This document shows positions 6,889-14,478 of a stretch of DNA of 19,490 nt, piece after piece. The notes beneath the pieces were generated by a model that was given only the letters and a program-made list of their open reading frames with translations, searched no databases and was not told the DNA's origin. Numbering within the stretch: position 1 is the stretch's first letter; every line of letters begins with the position of its first letter. Origin of the DNA: an uncultured Clostridia bacterium (lineage in GTDB: Bacteria > Bacillota > Clostridia > Peptostreptococcales > Anaerovoracaceae). The stretch covers positions 1-19,490 of the forward strand of contig CAKQOW010000046.1 in the NCBI GenBank assembly GCA_934256595.1, given 5' to 3'. The position numbers and the translations under genes are program-made.

Positions 6889-8830
6889 AGTCAATGGTGC
6901 CCTCGTAGTAATCGGCATCGGAGACAATTACGGTAACCCTCTGTCCAAGAGAATATACCTTGTTTGTCCTCTGCCCCACTATCCTGTACTGCTCAGGATA
7001 GGCATCGTAATAATCATCGTACATACGGTCAAGTCTGACAAGACCCTCTATTGTATTTCCGAGTTCCACATACATTCCGTAGCCTGTAATCCCGCTTATA
7101 ATGCCATCGAAGCTCTCGCCTATGTGATAGGACATATACTGAGCCTTTTTCATTTTTTCGACGTCTCTTTCAAGCTCGATTGCGGCGCGCTCCGTAACAG
7201 ATGAGCTCTCAGAAGCTTCCTGCGTTTTTTTGGAAAGAACCGCTATCCGCTCATCGTTGATTTCGCCGTGCAGATATTCTTTGATTATCCTGTGAATTAT
7301 GAGGTCGGGATAACGTCTTATCGGCGATGTGAAATGGCAGTAATACTTCATCGACAGTCCGAAGTGACCCTCGCACTCGGTTGAATAAAACGCTTTTTTC
7401 ATGGAGCGCAGCATTACTGTATTCACAACGTTTTCGCAGCTTGTGCCCGCAACCTGCTCCAAAACCTCGTTTAATGCCTTAGGGTGTATGTTGCCGCTTT
7501 CACATTTGAGCCTGATTGAAAGTCCCATCAGAAATGTCCTGAATTCCTGCATTTTCTCCGCGTCGGGCTTCTCGTGAACCCTGTATACAAACGGCAGCTC
7601 AAGCCAGTAAAACTGCTCTGCAACAGTTCTGTTTGCAGCCAGCATAAATTCCTCTATCATTCTGTTTGCCGCACGTCTTTCGCACAGGTCAACACTTACC
7701 GGTATGCCATTTTTGTCAAGAGTTATATATGCCTCATCAAGATCAAAATCAAGACTTCCGGCTGCCTCTCTTTTGCTTTGCAGTATCTGCGCCAGCTCTT
7801 TCATATCCATAAGCATATCATATATATCGCTGTACCTTGCGGCAAGCTCCCTGTCGTCATTTTCAATTATATCCGACACGTCAGTATATACCATGCGGTG
7901 CTTTGACCTGATTACGCTCTCATATATATTGTGCTCCGTAATATCTCCTGCAGGAGTTATCTCCATATCAACAGACAGAGTAAGTCTGTCCTCGCCCTCA
8001 TTCAGACTGCATATGCCGTTTGAAAGCTCCTTTGGAAGCATAGGCACAACCTGATTGATTATATATACGCTGTTGCCTCTCTTGAGGGCTTCCCTGTCTA
8101 ACGGCGAGTCCTCGCCTATATAATGGCTTACATCAGCAATGTGAACTCCCAGAAGGAAGTTGCCGTTGTCAAGCCTTTTAACCGATACGGCATCATCAAA
8201 ATCCTTGGAGTCCGCCCCGTCTATAGTAATTATATTCTCTCCCCGCAGGTCTTTCCGTCCCGCCATATCCTGCTCACCTGCGCCTGCCTTTGAAATAGCT
8301 TTGGCCTGCGCCGCAGCCTTTGACGGAAATGTAAAGAAAAGCCCTCTCTGACGGATTATCGCCTTGATATCACCTCCGGGCTCGCCTGCTCTTGCCAGTA
8401 TGCCCGTTATTTTGCCCTCTGCGCTGTTTTTGCGGTCAGGATAGCCGGTTATAGCTGCAACTACAATATCGCCGTTCTTAGCTCCGCTGAAAGCTTTCTT
8501 GGGTATATAAATATCCTCGTTGTGCTTCCTGTCTACAGGCACGACAAAGCCGAATTTTTTGCCCTTGTCAAAAAATCCTGCCACTTCTTTGAGTTTCCTG
8601 TCTGTAACTCTGGTTATTACGCCCTGAGGCGACTGCTCCCACAGGTATTCGGGTATTAAATCCACCTCTACTCTGTCGCCCTCCATAGCTCCGTTCATAT
8701 CAGAGGGTGATATGAATATGTCTCTGTCAAAGCTTCCCTCATCGGGTATCACAAAACCGAAGCCTTTTTTGTGTTTACTTAGTATGCCGGTAACTGCCGG
8801 TCTTTGTTTTCTGTTGTTTTTTCTGCTCAT
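6875..8830 (-). CDS. rnr: Ribonuclease R, short form
   Basis: 3'-5' processive exoribonuclease of the RNase II/RNB superfamily, which degrades structured mRNA and takes part in rRNA/tmRNA quality control. Domains in order: cold-shock domain 1 (about residues 12-60, KGFGFVIPD), cold-shock domain 2 (about 82-130, KKFGFVVPVD), RNB catalytic domain with TIDGADSKDFDDAV (Asp204, Asp210, Asp212, Asp213, matching the family's D-x5-D-x-DD), and a C-terminal S1 domain (about 570-651). At 651 aa it is shorter than usual: the N-terminal helix-turn-helix region and the basic C-terminal tail are missing. The ATG at 8830 has no convincing ribosome binding site. No in-frame alternative was chosen because the sequence upstream is a terminator hairpin. 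Confidence 0.93.
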   Translation of the reverse strand: MSRKNNRKQRPAVTGILSKHKKGFGFVIPDEGSFDRDIFISPSDMNGAMEGDRVEVDLIPEYLWEQSPQGVITRVTDRKLKEVAGFFDKGKKFGFVVPVDRKHNEDIYIPKKAFSGAKNGDIVVAAITGYPDRKNSAEGKITGILARAGEPGGDIKAIIRQRGLFFTFPSKAAAQAKAISKAGAGEQDMAGRKDLRGENIITIDGADSKDFDDAVSVKRLDNGNFLLGVHIADVSHYIGEDSPLDREALKRGNSVYIINQVVPMLPKELSNGICSLNEGEDRLTLSVDMEITPAGDITEHNIYESVIRSKHRMVYTDVSDIIENDDRELAARYSDIYDMLMDMKELAQILQSKREAAGSLDFDLDEAYITLDKNGIPVSVDLCERRAANRMIEEFMLAANRTVAEQFYWLELPFVYRVHEKPDAEKMQEFRTFLMGLSIRLKCESGNIHPKALNEVLEQVAGTSCENVVNTVMLRSMKKAFYSTECEGHFGLSMKYYCHFTSPIRRYPDLIIHRIIKEYLHGEINDERIAVLSKKTQEASESSSVTERAAIELERDVEKMKKAQYMSYHIGESFDGIISGITGYGMYVELGNTIEGLVRLDRMYDDYYDAYPEQYRIVGQRTNKVYSLGQRVTVIVSDADYYEGTIDFKLC

Positions 8831-8846
8831 ATTAATATTCTATCGC

Positions 8847-8872
8847 AAAAAAGGCGGCATTGCCACCTTTTT
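8847..8872 (-). terminator. Terminator after the Asn/Asp-rich lipoprotein gene
   Basis: An 8-bp stem (8851-8858 with 8862-8869, one wobble) with a 3-nt loop, followed on the minus strand by a run of Ts (complement of 8845-8850). The opposite strand also has a T-run, so it could act in both directions. It sits five nt after the lipoprotein stop and about 17 nt before the RNase R start, leaving little room for an RNase R promoter; RNase R may rely on read-through. Confidence 0.75.
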
Positions 8873-8877
8873 GTCTT

Positions 8878-9141
8878 TTAGTTTCTGTTGGTATCGTTAT
8901 TATCCGCATTATTGTCGGTCATACCATCGTTATGGTTGTCTGCCGCATCGTCCTTGAGGTTCTTGTCAGCGTCATCGTTTCTGTCGTAGTTGCTGTCTGT
9001 ACCGTTGTTGTAGTTATCCTCTGTCGCATTGCCCGGTGTCTGCGTGGTATCGTTCATATCATTGCCGTTTTCACCGCAGCCTGCGAATGTCAGCAGCGCC
9101 ATAAGAGCCATAACTGCAATTATGCTTTTTGTTTTTTTCAA
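8878..9141 (-). CDS. Small Asn/Asp-rich lipoprotein
   Basis: An 87-aa predicted lipoprotein. It has a basic start (KKTK), a hydrophobic stretch and the lipobox LTFAGC with Cys22 as the lipidated residue. The rest is low-complexity, dominated by Asn, Asp, Gly and Thr, with no recognisable domain; it is probably a disordered, acidic cell-surface protein. The start codon is TTG at 9141, supported by GAGGAG nine nt upstream and by the position of the signal peptide. Such sequences evolve fast, so family assignment is not possible. It lies between tdk and rnr, with its own terminator downstream and a strong dyad upstream. Confidence 0.75.
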   Translation of the reverse strand: MKKTKSIIAVMALMALLTFAGCGENGNDMNDTTQTPGNATEDNYNNGTDSNYDRNDDADKNLKDDAADNHNDGMTDNNADNNDTNRN

Positions 9142-9155
9142 TTTACTCAGCTCCT

Positions 9156-9194
9156 CTCTGAAAATTTATTGTCCACAATATATTTTTTTCAGAG
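9156..9194 (-). promoter_or_regulatory. Nested dyad upstream of the lipoprotein gene
   Basis: An outer inverted repeat, CTCTGAAAA (9156-9164) with TTTTCAGAG (9186-9194), surrounds a perfect 12-bp palindrome ATTGTCCACAAT (9168-9179). On the minus-strand mRNA the outer arm runs directly into the ribosome binding site at 9151-9156. It could be a repressor-binding site or an mRNA hairpin controlling translation. No clear -10/-35 pair was found. Confidence 0.45.
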
Positions 9195-9219
9195 AAAAAA
9201 CTTTTACTCATATAAAAGT
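9195..9219 (-). terminator. Intrinsic terminator after tdk
   Basis: On the minus strand ACTTTTA and TAAAAGT (9200-9206 with 9213-9219) form a perfect 7-bp, AT-rich stem with a 6-nt loop, followed by six Ts (9195-9200). It lies 34 nt after the thymidine kinase stop codon. Confidence 0.65.
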
Positions 9220-9253
9220 CTGTAAATTAACTGGTAAATTTTATTTTAAAAAA

Positions 9254-9850
9254 TTATTCAGGCTTGCTCTCGTCGGGTCCGAGTCTGCCGTCGTTGTAGT
9301 GCTTCCTGCACAGCGATACATACATATCGTTGCCGCCGATTACAATCTGCTCGCCCTGCTTGACTATTTTGCCGTCAACGACTCTGGCTACCATTGTAGC
9401 CTTGCGGCCGCACCAGCATATCGTCTTGATTTCCTCTATCTTATCTGCATATATCAGCATATAGTAGGAGCCTTCAAAAAGCTGGTTTCTGAAATCGTTT
9501 TTGAGACCGTATGCCATTACGGGTACATTGAAAGTGTCTACAATTTCAATCAGTTCTTCGACGTGATGTTTCCTGAGGAACTGACATTCATCTATAAGCA
9601 CGCAGTCTATATTGCCCTTTTCTTTTTCGGCAAGAAACAGCTCCAGTATATTGGTGTCGTCCTTGACCAGCATAGCCTCACGCTGTATGCCTATCCTCGA
9701 AGTTATAACGCCTACGCCGTATCTGTCATCTATAGCAGGAAGCAGTGTCATAACACGCTGCCCTCTCTCCTCATAGTTGTATGCAACCTTGATGAGTTCT
9801 ATGGACTTGCCCGCGTTCATTGTGCTGTATCTGTAATATAACTGAGCCAT
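9254..9850 (-). CDS. tdk: Thymidine kinase (type II)
   Basis: Phosphorylates thymidine to dTMP with ATP in the pyrimidine salvage pathway; cytoplasmic, usually tetrameric. The 198 residues are full length. The P-loop is STMNAGKS (residues 9-16), close to the form found in enterobacterial TK. DECQ (87-90) provides the Walker B Asp and the catalytic Glu88. A structural zinc site is likely from Cys145, Cys147, Cys181 and His184. The lasso-loop region (about 150-180) is present. GGAGG stands five nt before the ATG. It follows the AIM24-family gene with a 72-nt gap and may be read from the same promoter. Confidence 0.95.
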   Translation of the reverse strand: MAQLYYRYSTMNAGKSIELIKVAYNYEERGQRVMTLLPAIDDRYGVGVITSRIGIQREAMLVKDDTNILELFLAEKEKGNIDCVLIDECQFLRKHHVEELIEIVDTFNVPVMAYGLKNDFRNQLFEGSYYMLIYADKIEEIKTICWCGRKATMVARVVDGKIVKQGEQIVIGGNDMYVSLCRKHYNDGRLGPDESKPE

Positions 9851-9922
9851 AATATCCTCCGCATTGTATTAATATATCCATTTTACAGAAAAAGCAGCCT
9901 GTTTGCAATGAAAAAATGCCGT

Positions 9923-10606
9923 CTAGTTGTTTCCTGTTGAAATATATGGACTGAGAACGCCTGCAACGTTTGCAAGAGGCATTGTCTGTATCCATACATG
10001 TCCCGGACCTGTAACAACTGTATTAAACAGTCCCTCACCGCCGAAAAGCATATTTTTTGCGCCCTGCACCATCTGAATATCCATTTTGCAGGTTGCAGAC
10101 ATTGCCGCAAGATGACCTGTATCAATTACTATCTGCTGACCTGCCGCAAGCTCGTATTCAACAATGTGTCCGTCAAATTCGCCGAAAACAGTTCCTCTGC
10201 CGCTGAGTTTCTGCATTATGAAGCCCTCGCCTCCGAAGAGTCCCTTGCCCAGTTTTTTGTTAAGGTATACCGAAAGCTCGACGCTTTCTTCTCCTGCAAG
10301 AAATACTCCTTTCTGGCAGATAAGCTCGTTTCCCGGTTCTATCTCAAAGGCTCTGATGGAGCCCGGAAAGCTTGATGCAAATGCGATCATTCCGTCTCCG
10401 CCTACGGCTGTATATCTGTTCTGAAAAAGCTTTTCGCCCGAAAACATTCTGCCCAGAGCCTTGCCTACTCCTCCGTTGCTGGTTGTTTCCATTTTTATAT
10501 TAGGTGACATCCAGCTCATTGCGCCGCCCTCGGTTATGAGAGTTTCTCCCGCTTCAAGCTCACATATAACCACCGGCAGATTGCCGCCCTCTATTTTGTA
10601 TTTCAT
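9923..10606 (-). CDS. AIM24 / TIGR00266 family protein
   Basis: A 227-aa soluble protein of the AIM24 (TIGR00266) family, a glycine-rich, all-beta fold related to tryptophan-RNA-binding-attenuator-like proteins; bacterial members have no established function. Family features visible are GGAMSWM near residue 27, the Gly-rich loop with SGEKLFQNRYTA, a central GGEGFIMQKLSGRG, and a repeat-like LFGGEGLFNTVVTGPGHVWIQTMP near the C-terminus. There is no signal peptide or membrane segment. GGAGGAG precedes the ATG. It begins its own transcript from a strong promoter that overlaps the end of the MATE gene. Confidence 0.85.
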   Translation of the reverse strand: MKYKIEGGNLPVVICELEAGETLITEGGAMSWMSPNIKMETTSNGGVGKALGRMFSGEKLFQNRYTAVGGDGMIAFASSFPGSIRAFEIEPGNELICQKGVFLAGEESVELSVYLNKKLGKGLFGGEGFIMQKLSGRGTVFGEFDGHIVEYELAAGQQIVIDTGHLAAMSATCKMDIQMVQGAKNMLFGGEGLFNTVVTGPGHVWIQTMPLANVAGVLSPYISTGNN

Positions 10607-10663
10607 ACTCTCCTCCAGTCCGCTGCAAAACAGCAGCTATAAGCTATCTATATTGTTTCCCCC

Positions 10664-10692
10664 ATTATATCAGAACACATATATATTGTCAG
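10664..10692 (-). promoter_or_regulatory. Strong promoter for the AIM24-family gene
   Basis: On the minus strand CTGACA (10687-10692, one mismatch to consensus) and TATAAT (10664-10669) are 17 bp apart, and a TG one base before the -10 gives an extended -10 element. The -35 box overlaps the stop codon of the MATE gene. The leader of about 50 nt contains a GCTGC/GCAGC hairpin (10622-10637). Confidence 0.7.
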
Positions 10693-12020
10693 TCTGAAAA
10701 AAGTTTTTTCCGTTTTAAAATGCAGTAGCCGTAACCTGTAATGTCTGCCAGCAGCCAGCCTATAGGGACTGATATCCATATACCTGTTTCCCCTATAATT
10801 CCTGCCAGAAGATATGCAAGCAACACTCTTGTTCCCAGTGATATTACGGTAAGCACCACCGACATGCCCGGCTTTTCGACTGCTCTGTAAAAGCCGTAAA
10901 GCAGAAACAGGCAGCCTATGCCCGCATAGAATACTCCCTCGATATGAAGATATCTGACTCCTGCAGCTATAACCTCTGTTTCAGATGCGTTTACAAATAT
11001 ACGCATAAGAGACTCTGCGAATATGAATACTGCAGCAGCTACCGCAGAAGAAAATGCGGCGCTTAATATGGTGGCTTTTTTGAGAGCCTCTTTAATTCTG
11101 CCGCTCTGCCCCGCACCGTAGTTTTGCGCAGCGAATGTTGAAAATGCATTGCCGAAATCCTGCACCGGCAGATATGCAAAGGAGTCTATTTTGACTGCTG
11201 CTGCAAAAGCCGCCATTGTAACTGCGCCGAAGCTGTCTACAAGTCTTTGAACAAGCAGAATACCCAGATTCATTACAGACTGCTGTATGCATGTCATAAC
11301 TGACAGGTGGCATATCTGCGCAAAAATTTTGCCGTTCCATTTAATATCCTCTCTGCGCGGCACAAATTCTCTGCAGAATATCAGAGTATAGATAAGAAGC
11401 CCTATGGCTGATATGTACTGTGCGATAACAGTTGCAAAGGCTGCGCCTGAAATTCCATAGTCAAAATATATTACAAACAGAATATCAAGCCCTATATTAA
11501 GAAATGCCGCAATTCCCAGAAACCACAGAGGCGTTACAGAATTGCCCGCCGCTCTAAGCAGGCAGGACAGGAAATTATACAGAGCTGTCGCCATAAGTCC
11601 TGCAAAAATTATATTGAGATACTGCTTCATAGGCGCATATACATCTGTGGGCACCTGCAGAAACTTAAGAATATCGTCAGTAAACACATATATCAGGATA
11701 TTTATCACAAGTGCAGTAAGCATTATAAGTGCAAATGAATGAGCTGCTGCACTTCTGAATGATGCAATATCTTTCTTGCCGAAGTAAATTGAAAAAACTG
11801 CTCCGGCACCCATGGCAAGCCCCAGAAAAACAGAAGTCAGAAATACCATAAGTGTATATGATGAGCCTACTGCCGCAAGCGCAGCTCTTCCCACAACCTG
11901 CCCCACAATAATTGTATCTGCAATATTGTACATCTGCTGCAGCAGATTGCCTGCCATCATAGGCAGAGCAAATATTACCAGCCCTTTTAATATTTTTCCT
12001 TTAGTCATATCACAATACAT
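10689..12020 (-). CDS. MATE family multidrug/Na+ exporter
   Basis: A 443-aa integral membrane protein with about 12 hydrophobic segments, of the multidrug and toxin extrusion family (DinF/NorM-like, MepA-type in Firmicutes), expected to expel cationic compounds using Na+ or H+. Typical features are the N-terminal LKGLVIFALPMMAGNLLQQ and MYNIADTIIVGQVVG, with the repeat in the second half at SVMNLGILLVQRLVDSFG. Length is normal. The ATG at 12020 is chosen because AAGGTGA lies four to five nt upstream; the longer frame would use a TTG at 12050 without a binding site. The natural substrate cannot be told. No terminator is seen after it, so some read-through into the AIM24 gene is possible. Confidence 0.92.
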   Translation of the reverse strand: MYCDMTKGKILKGLVIFALPMMAGNLLQQMYNIADTIIVGQVVGRAALAAVGSSYTLMVFLTSVFLGLAMGAGAVFSIYFGKKDIASFRSAAAHSFALIMLTALVINILIYVFTDDILKFLQVPTDVYAPMKQYLNIIFAGLMATALYNFLSCLLRAAGNSVTPLWFLGIAAFLNIGLDILFVIYFDYGISGAAFATVIAQYISAIGLLIYTLIFCREFVPRREDIKWNGKIFAQICHLSVMTCIQQSVMNLGILLVQRLVDSFGAVTMAAFAAAVKIDSFAYLPVQDFGNAFSTFAAQNYGAGQSGRIKEALKKATILSAAFSSAVAAAVFIFAESLMRIFVNASETEVIAAGVRYLHIEGVFYAGIGCLFLLYGFYRAVEKPGMSVVLTVISLGTRVLLAYLLAGIIGETGIWISVPIGWLLADITGYGYCILKRKKLFSD

Positions 12021-12116
12021 AGTGTCACCTTGTTTATAGTCAGTTCTCAAATAGGGCTAAGCAGCTGCCATAAGCTTCTGCTTTTGAGGTATTCATAAGC
12101 CCTTCTTAAAATATAC

Positions 12117-12143
12117 CGCACTTTTATATAAAAATAAAGTGCG
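12117..12143. repeat. Inverted repeat between the MATE and DUF6485 genes
   Basis: CGCACTTT and AAAGTGCG (12117-12124 with 12136-12143) form a perfect 8-bp stem around an AT-only 11-nt loop. It has no proper T-run on either side, so it is a weak terminator candidate for the DUF6485 operon. It lies about 97 bp upstream of the MATE start and could instead be a regulator binding site. Confidence 0.45.
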
Positions 12144-12192
12144 TAAGTTCTCTGTCGCCGTTAACTCACACACTTCATTTTAAATTCTTTGT

Positions 12193-12393
12193 TTATTCTG
12201 CGGGCACAATACCTCTGTCCCGGCAAAGCGCCTCTATACTTCTGTCGTATGTTGCCTCTGCTTCAGCAGAAAAGAAGCAGCCCGGCACTCCTTCATCATT
12301 ATCCCTGTGATGTGCCACACATTCGCAACATCTTCCGTGTCGCGGACAGTTATATGTACATGGACAAGGTCTCACATTACTGCAGTTTTTCAT
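12193..12393 (-). CDS. DUF6485 family Cys-rich small protein
   Basis: A 66-aa cytoplasmic protein of unknown function. Nine cysteines at 4, 10, 12, 16, 22, 23, 25, 39 and 57, with CPCTYNCPRHGRCCECVAHH in the N-terminal half and CFF followed by an ATYDRS motif near residues 39-52, match what I recall of DUF6485 proteins of anaerobic Firmicutes. The Cys/His spacing suggests a metal or Fe-S site; that is inference. A GGAAG-type binding site precedes the ATG. It starts 84 nt after the sugar-type binding protein gene and may be the last gene of that operon, or a separate gene, as the family is widespread in other contexts. Confidence 0.8.
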   Translation of the reverse strand: MKNCSNVRPCPCTYNCPRHGRCCECVAHHRDNDEGVPGCFFSAEAEATYDRSIEALCRDRGIVPAE

Positions 12394-12477
12394 TTTTTCT
12401 TCCGTCCTTATCTTGTTGTTGTCAATACTTTTCCGGCATTGAAGGCTGCCGGTTTTATCTTACGGAATACCTTGCGG

Positions 12478-13602
12478 TTAGTTTTCAAGCGCAGACTTCA
12501 TCCAGTCACAGGACGGCATCCAGCTTTTATCCGTATATGAAGCCTCCGCTACGTCCGAAAGATTTTTTGTTGTAATGTTCTGTCCGGACATAATCTGTTC
12601 CTGTGTTACCACTACTGACGGAATTTCCATCCACATTCCCGGACTCTTGTAGTAGCTGGAAGCTGCCTCAATATCCTCATACTGTCCGGCCATTTCCAGA
12701 GCCAGTACCCGGCAGGCAAATTCTCCGTTCAGGGTCCAGTTGGTTGTAGCGCAGGCCTTCCAGTTCAGCCCCTCTGCCATAAACTGAATATCCTCGTCAC
12801 AGATATCCACCGATACCATTGGAATATCGCTGCCCAGTTCCCTGAGCGCCTGATATACTCCTTTGGCATAGGCGTCATAGCAGCACCATATGGCGTCTAT
12901 TTCACCTTCCCTGTATTTACCTATGATTTTTTTTGCTTCTTCCTTCATTGACGATACGGGACTGAGATGATCCTCCGGTGCCATTTGCTCCAGGGTTCTG
13001 ATTTTTCCCACTGTTTCATACAGCTCATAACCGATCTGGCGGCGGTCAAAAGCGATAATATAGTTCTCGTCCTGCACCTGCAGGATGTTAACGGGCTCTT
13101 TATTCTCCGTCTTGTCAGGATACATGTTCAGAATTTCCTCTACCAGAGATGCCGCAAGTCCGGAGTCCTTCTGAAACAGCTGAACCACACCGTCAATTGT
13201 TTTTGTATCACCGCTTTCATCACGGAAATAGGTGTCAAAGGTTGCAATTTTCAAATCCGGATATTCTTCTAAAACTCCTGAAAGGAATTCCCATGCATAA
13301 TCAACTCCTCCATGGGATACCATCAGTCCGTCATAGCCGTCTTTCGCACACTGTATAATTCTGTTTTTCCATTTTTCATCGCTGTCATTACAGAAAAAAG
13401 TATCCGCTGTCATGCCGAGAGACTCTGCGGCGTTCTCAAAGGCTTCAGACCACATTTCAAATATGGAGGATGACGACATATACATGATATATGCCACTTT
13501 TTTCCCTTCCACCGGGCTTTTTTCCTTTGAGGAGCAACCAGCCCCTGCCATACAGACAACGATTAAAAGCGTCGCCAGAAGCAATGATATAATTTTACGC
13601 AT
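12478..13602 (-). CDS. Sugar-type periplasmic-binding lipoprotein (Peripla_BP_4)
   Basis: A 374-aa secreted lipoprotein with the lipobox MAGAGC (Cys23) and a type-I periplasmic-binding fold like the ribose/galactose/xylose binding proteins: VAYIMYMSSSSIFEMWSEAF opens the first lobe, DGLMVSHGG and LKIATFDT mark the ligand cleft, and a second lobe contains DAIWCCYDAYAKGVYQAL and IPMVSVDICDE. It would bind a small ligand at the cell surface. No sugar-type permease or RbsA-like ATPase is next to it; its neighbours are an amino-acid-type ABC system and a two-component pair. It may therefore be an accessory binding or sensor protein rather than a transporter subunit. AAGGAG precedes the ATG; the gene follows the other binding protein by 41 nt. 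Confidence 0.88.
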   Translation of the reverse strand: MRKIISLLLATLLIVVCMAGAGCSSKEKSPVEGKKVAYIMYMSSSSIFEMWSEAFENAAESLGMTADTFFCNDSDEKWKNRIIQCAKDGYDGLMVSHGGVDYAWEFLSGVLEEYPDLKIATFDTYFRDESGDTKTIDGVVQLFQKDSGLAASLVEEILNMYPDKTENKEPVNILQVQDENYIIAFDRRQIGYELYETVGKIRTLEQMAPEDHLSPVSSMKEEAKKIIGKYREGEIDAIWCCYDAYAKGVYQALRELGSDIPMVSVDICDEDIQFMAEGLNWKACATTNWTLNGEFACRVLALEMAGQYEDIEAASSYYKSPGMWMEIPSVVVTQEQIMSGQNITTKNLSDVAEASYTDKSWMPSCDWMKSALEN

Positions 13603-13643
13603 TTTTGTTTACTCCTTCTCATTTTTCCTGCAAAGCCTGCAGT

Positions 13644-14465
13644 CTACTGCTTATCCATAGCCTCCAGAATTTTGTCCATATCAAATGACTTGGTTACATA
13701 GTAAACCGTGTCTGTATAGTATTCGTCCGTAATCAGCAGTTCGTCCTTCTCTGATGTGTATCCCTGCACGTTGCCGTACCAGAAGATTACGTCAATTTTC
13801 CCACTGCTCAGGGCAGACAGTCTGGCATCTGCCTCAACCTGTACAAATGTAAACGGCACATTCATTTTATCTGAAATCGCATTCATCAGCGCCACATTAA
13901 AACCTGCAGGAGTTCCATCCGCAGCCACATAATCAAGCGGCGGTAAATCCCCGGTTACACCTACCACATAGGAGTCCTCTGTTCCCTGCTGTGAGCTGTC
14001 TTCAGATCCGTCTGTCGAGATATTTGTGATATATGTATCAATCAGTGTATCCAGACTTCCGTCACCCTTGAGCGCCTGAATGCCATCCTGTAAAGTATTG
14101 TAGAGCTCTGTATCATCTGAACGAACCGCCATGCGTATTTCCGTAGGAACACCGGCACCGCCCGGAGCAATAGTCAGAGTATCATCCTGGGCTTTTAAAT
14201 AACTTGCTACTGAAGCCGGTACAAGCAGATATTCAACATTTCCGGCATTCAGATCCAGTACCATAGCAGTCAGGCTGCTGTACTGTTTCCATTCGCCCAG
14301 CGCAGGCTCAGGAAATATCTCAAGATCATTAGGCTCCTGCCAGTTCATGATACCGCACTGGATATTTTCTTCCTCTGCCGAACCGTTCTGTCCGCCGCAT
14401 CCTGCCACTGTGAGAAGCAGTACCAAAAGCAGTATTGCGCTTACAAGTTTACACATTTTTTTCAT
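13644..14465 (-). CDS. Amino-acid-type substrate-binding lipoprotein with rearranged lobes
   Basis: A 273-aa lipoprotein (lipobox LTVAGC, Cys23) of the SBP_bac_3 type. Residues about 60-148 resemble the closing half of such proteins, ending in the family-typical IRMAVRSDDTELYNTLQ and LKGDGSLDTLIDTYI. A Ser/Asp/Gln-rich linker (149-165) follows. Then residues 166-258 resemble the opening half: VVGVTGDLPPLDYV, GTPAGFNVALMNAI and SALSSGKIDVIF, with TSEK where TxER is usual. This order is the reverse of normal. It may be a circular permutation or the remains of two tandem binding domains. AGGAGG lies nine nt before the ATG at 14465; the longer frame upstream overlaps the ATPase gene and lacks a signal. 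It starts 13 nt after that gene. Confidence 0.85.
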   Translation of the reverse strand: MKKMCKLVSAILLLVLLLTVAGCGGQNGSAEEENIQCGIMNWQEPNDLEIFPEPALGEWKQYSSLTAMVLDLNAGNVEYLLVPASVASYLKAQDDTLTIAPGGAGVPTEIRMAVRSDDTELYNTLQDGIQALKGDGSLDTLIDTYITNISTDGSEDSSQQGTEDSYVVGVTGDLPPLDYVAADGTPAGFNVALMNAISDKMNVPFTFVQVEADARLSALSSGKIDVIFWYGNVQGYTSEKDELLITDEYYTDTVYYVTKSFDMDKILEAMDKQ

Positions 14466-14478
14466 TTCACTTTTCCTC

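Noticed and set aside
9029..9841. Long plus-strand open frame of 270 codons
   Set aside because: It lies antisense to the thymidine kinase and lipoprotein genes, has no ribosome binding site or domain, and its composition is that of a shadow frame.
12433..12456. CCGGCA/TGCCGG hairpin followed by TTTT on the plus strand
   Set aside because: The flanking genes are on the minus strand, where the stem is followed by As, so it does not terminate them; no plus-strand transcript is known to need it.
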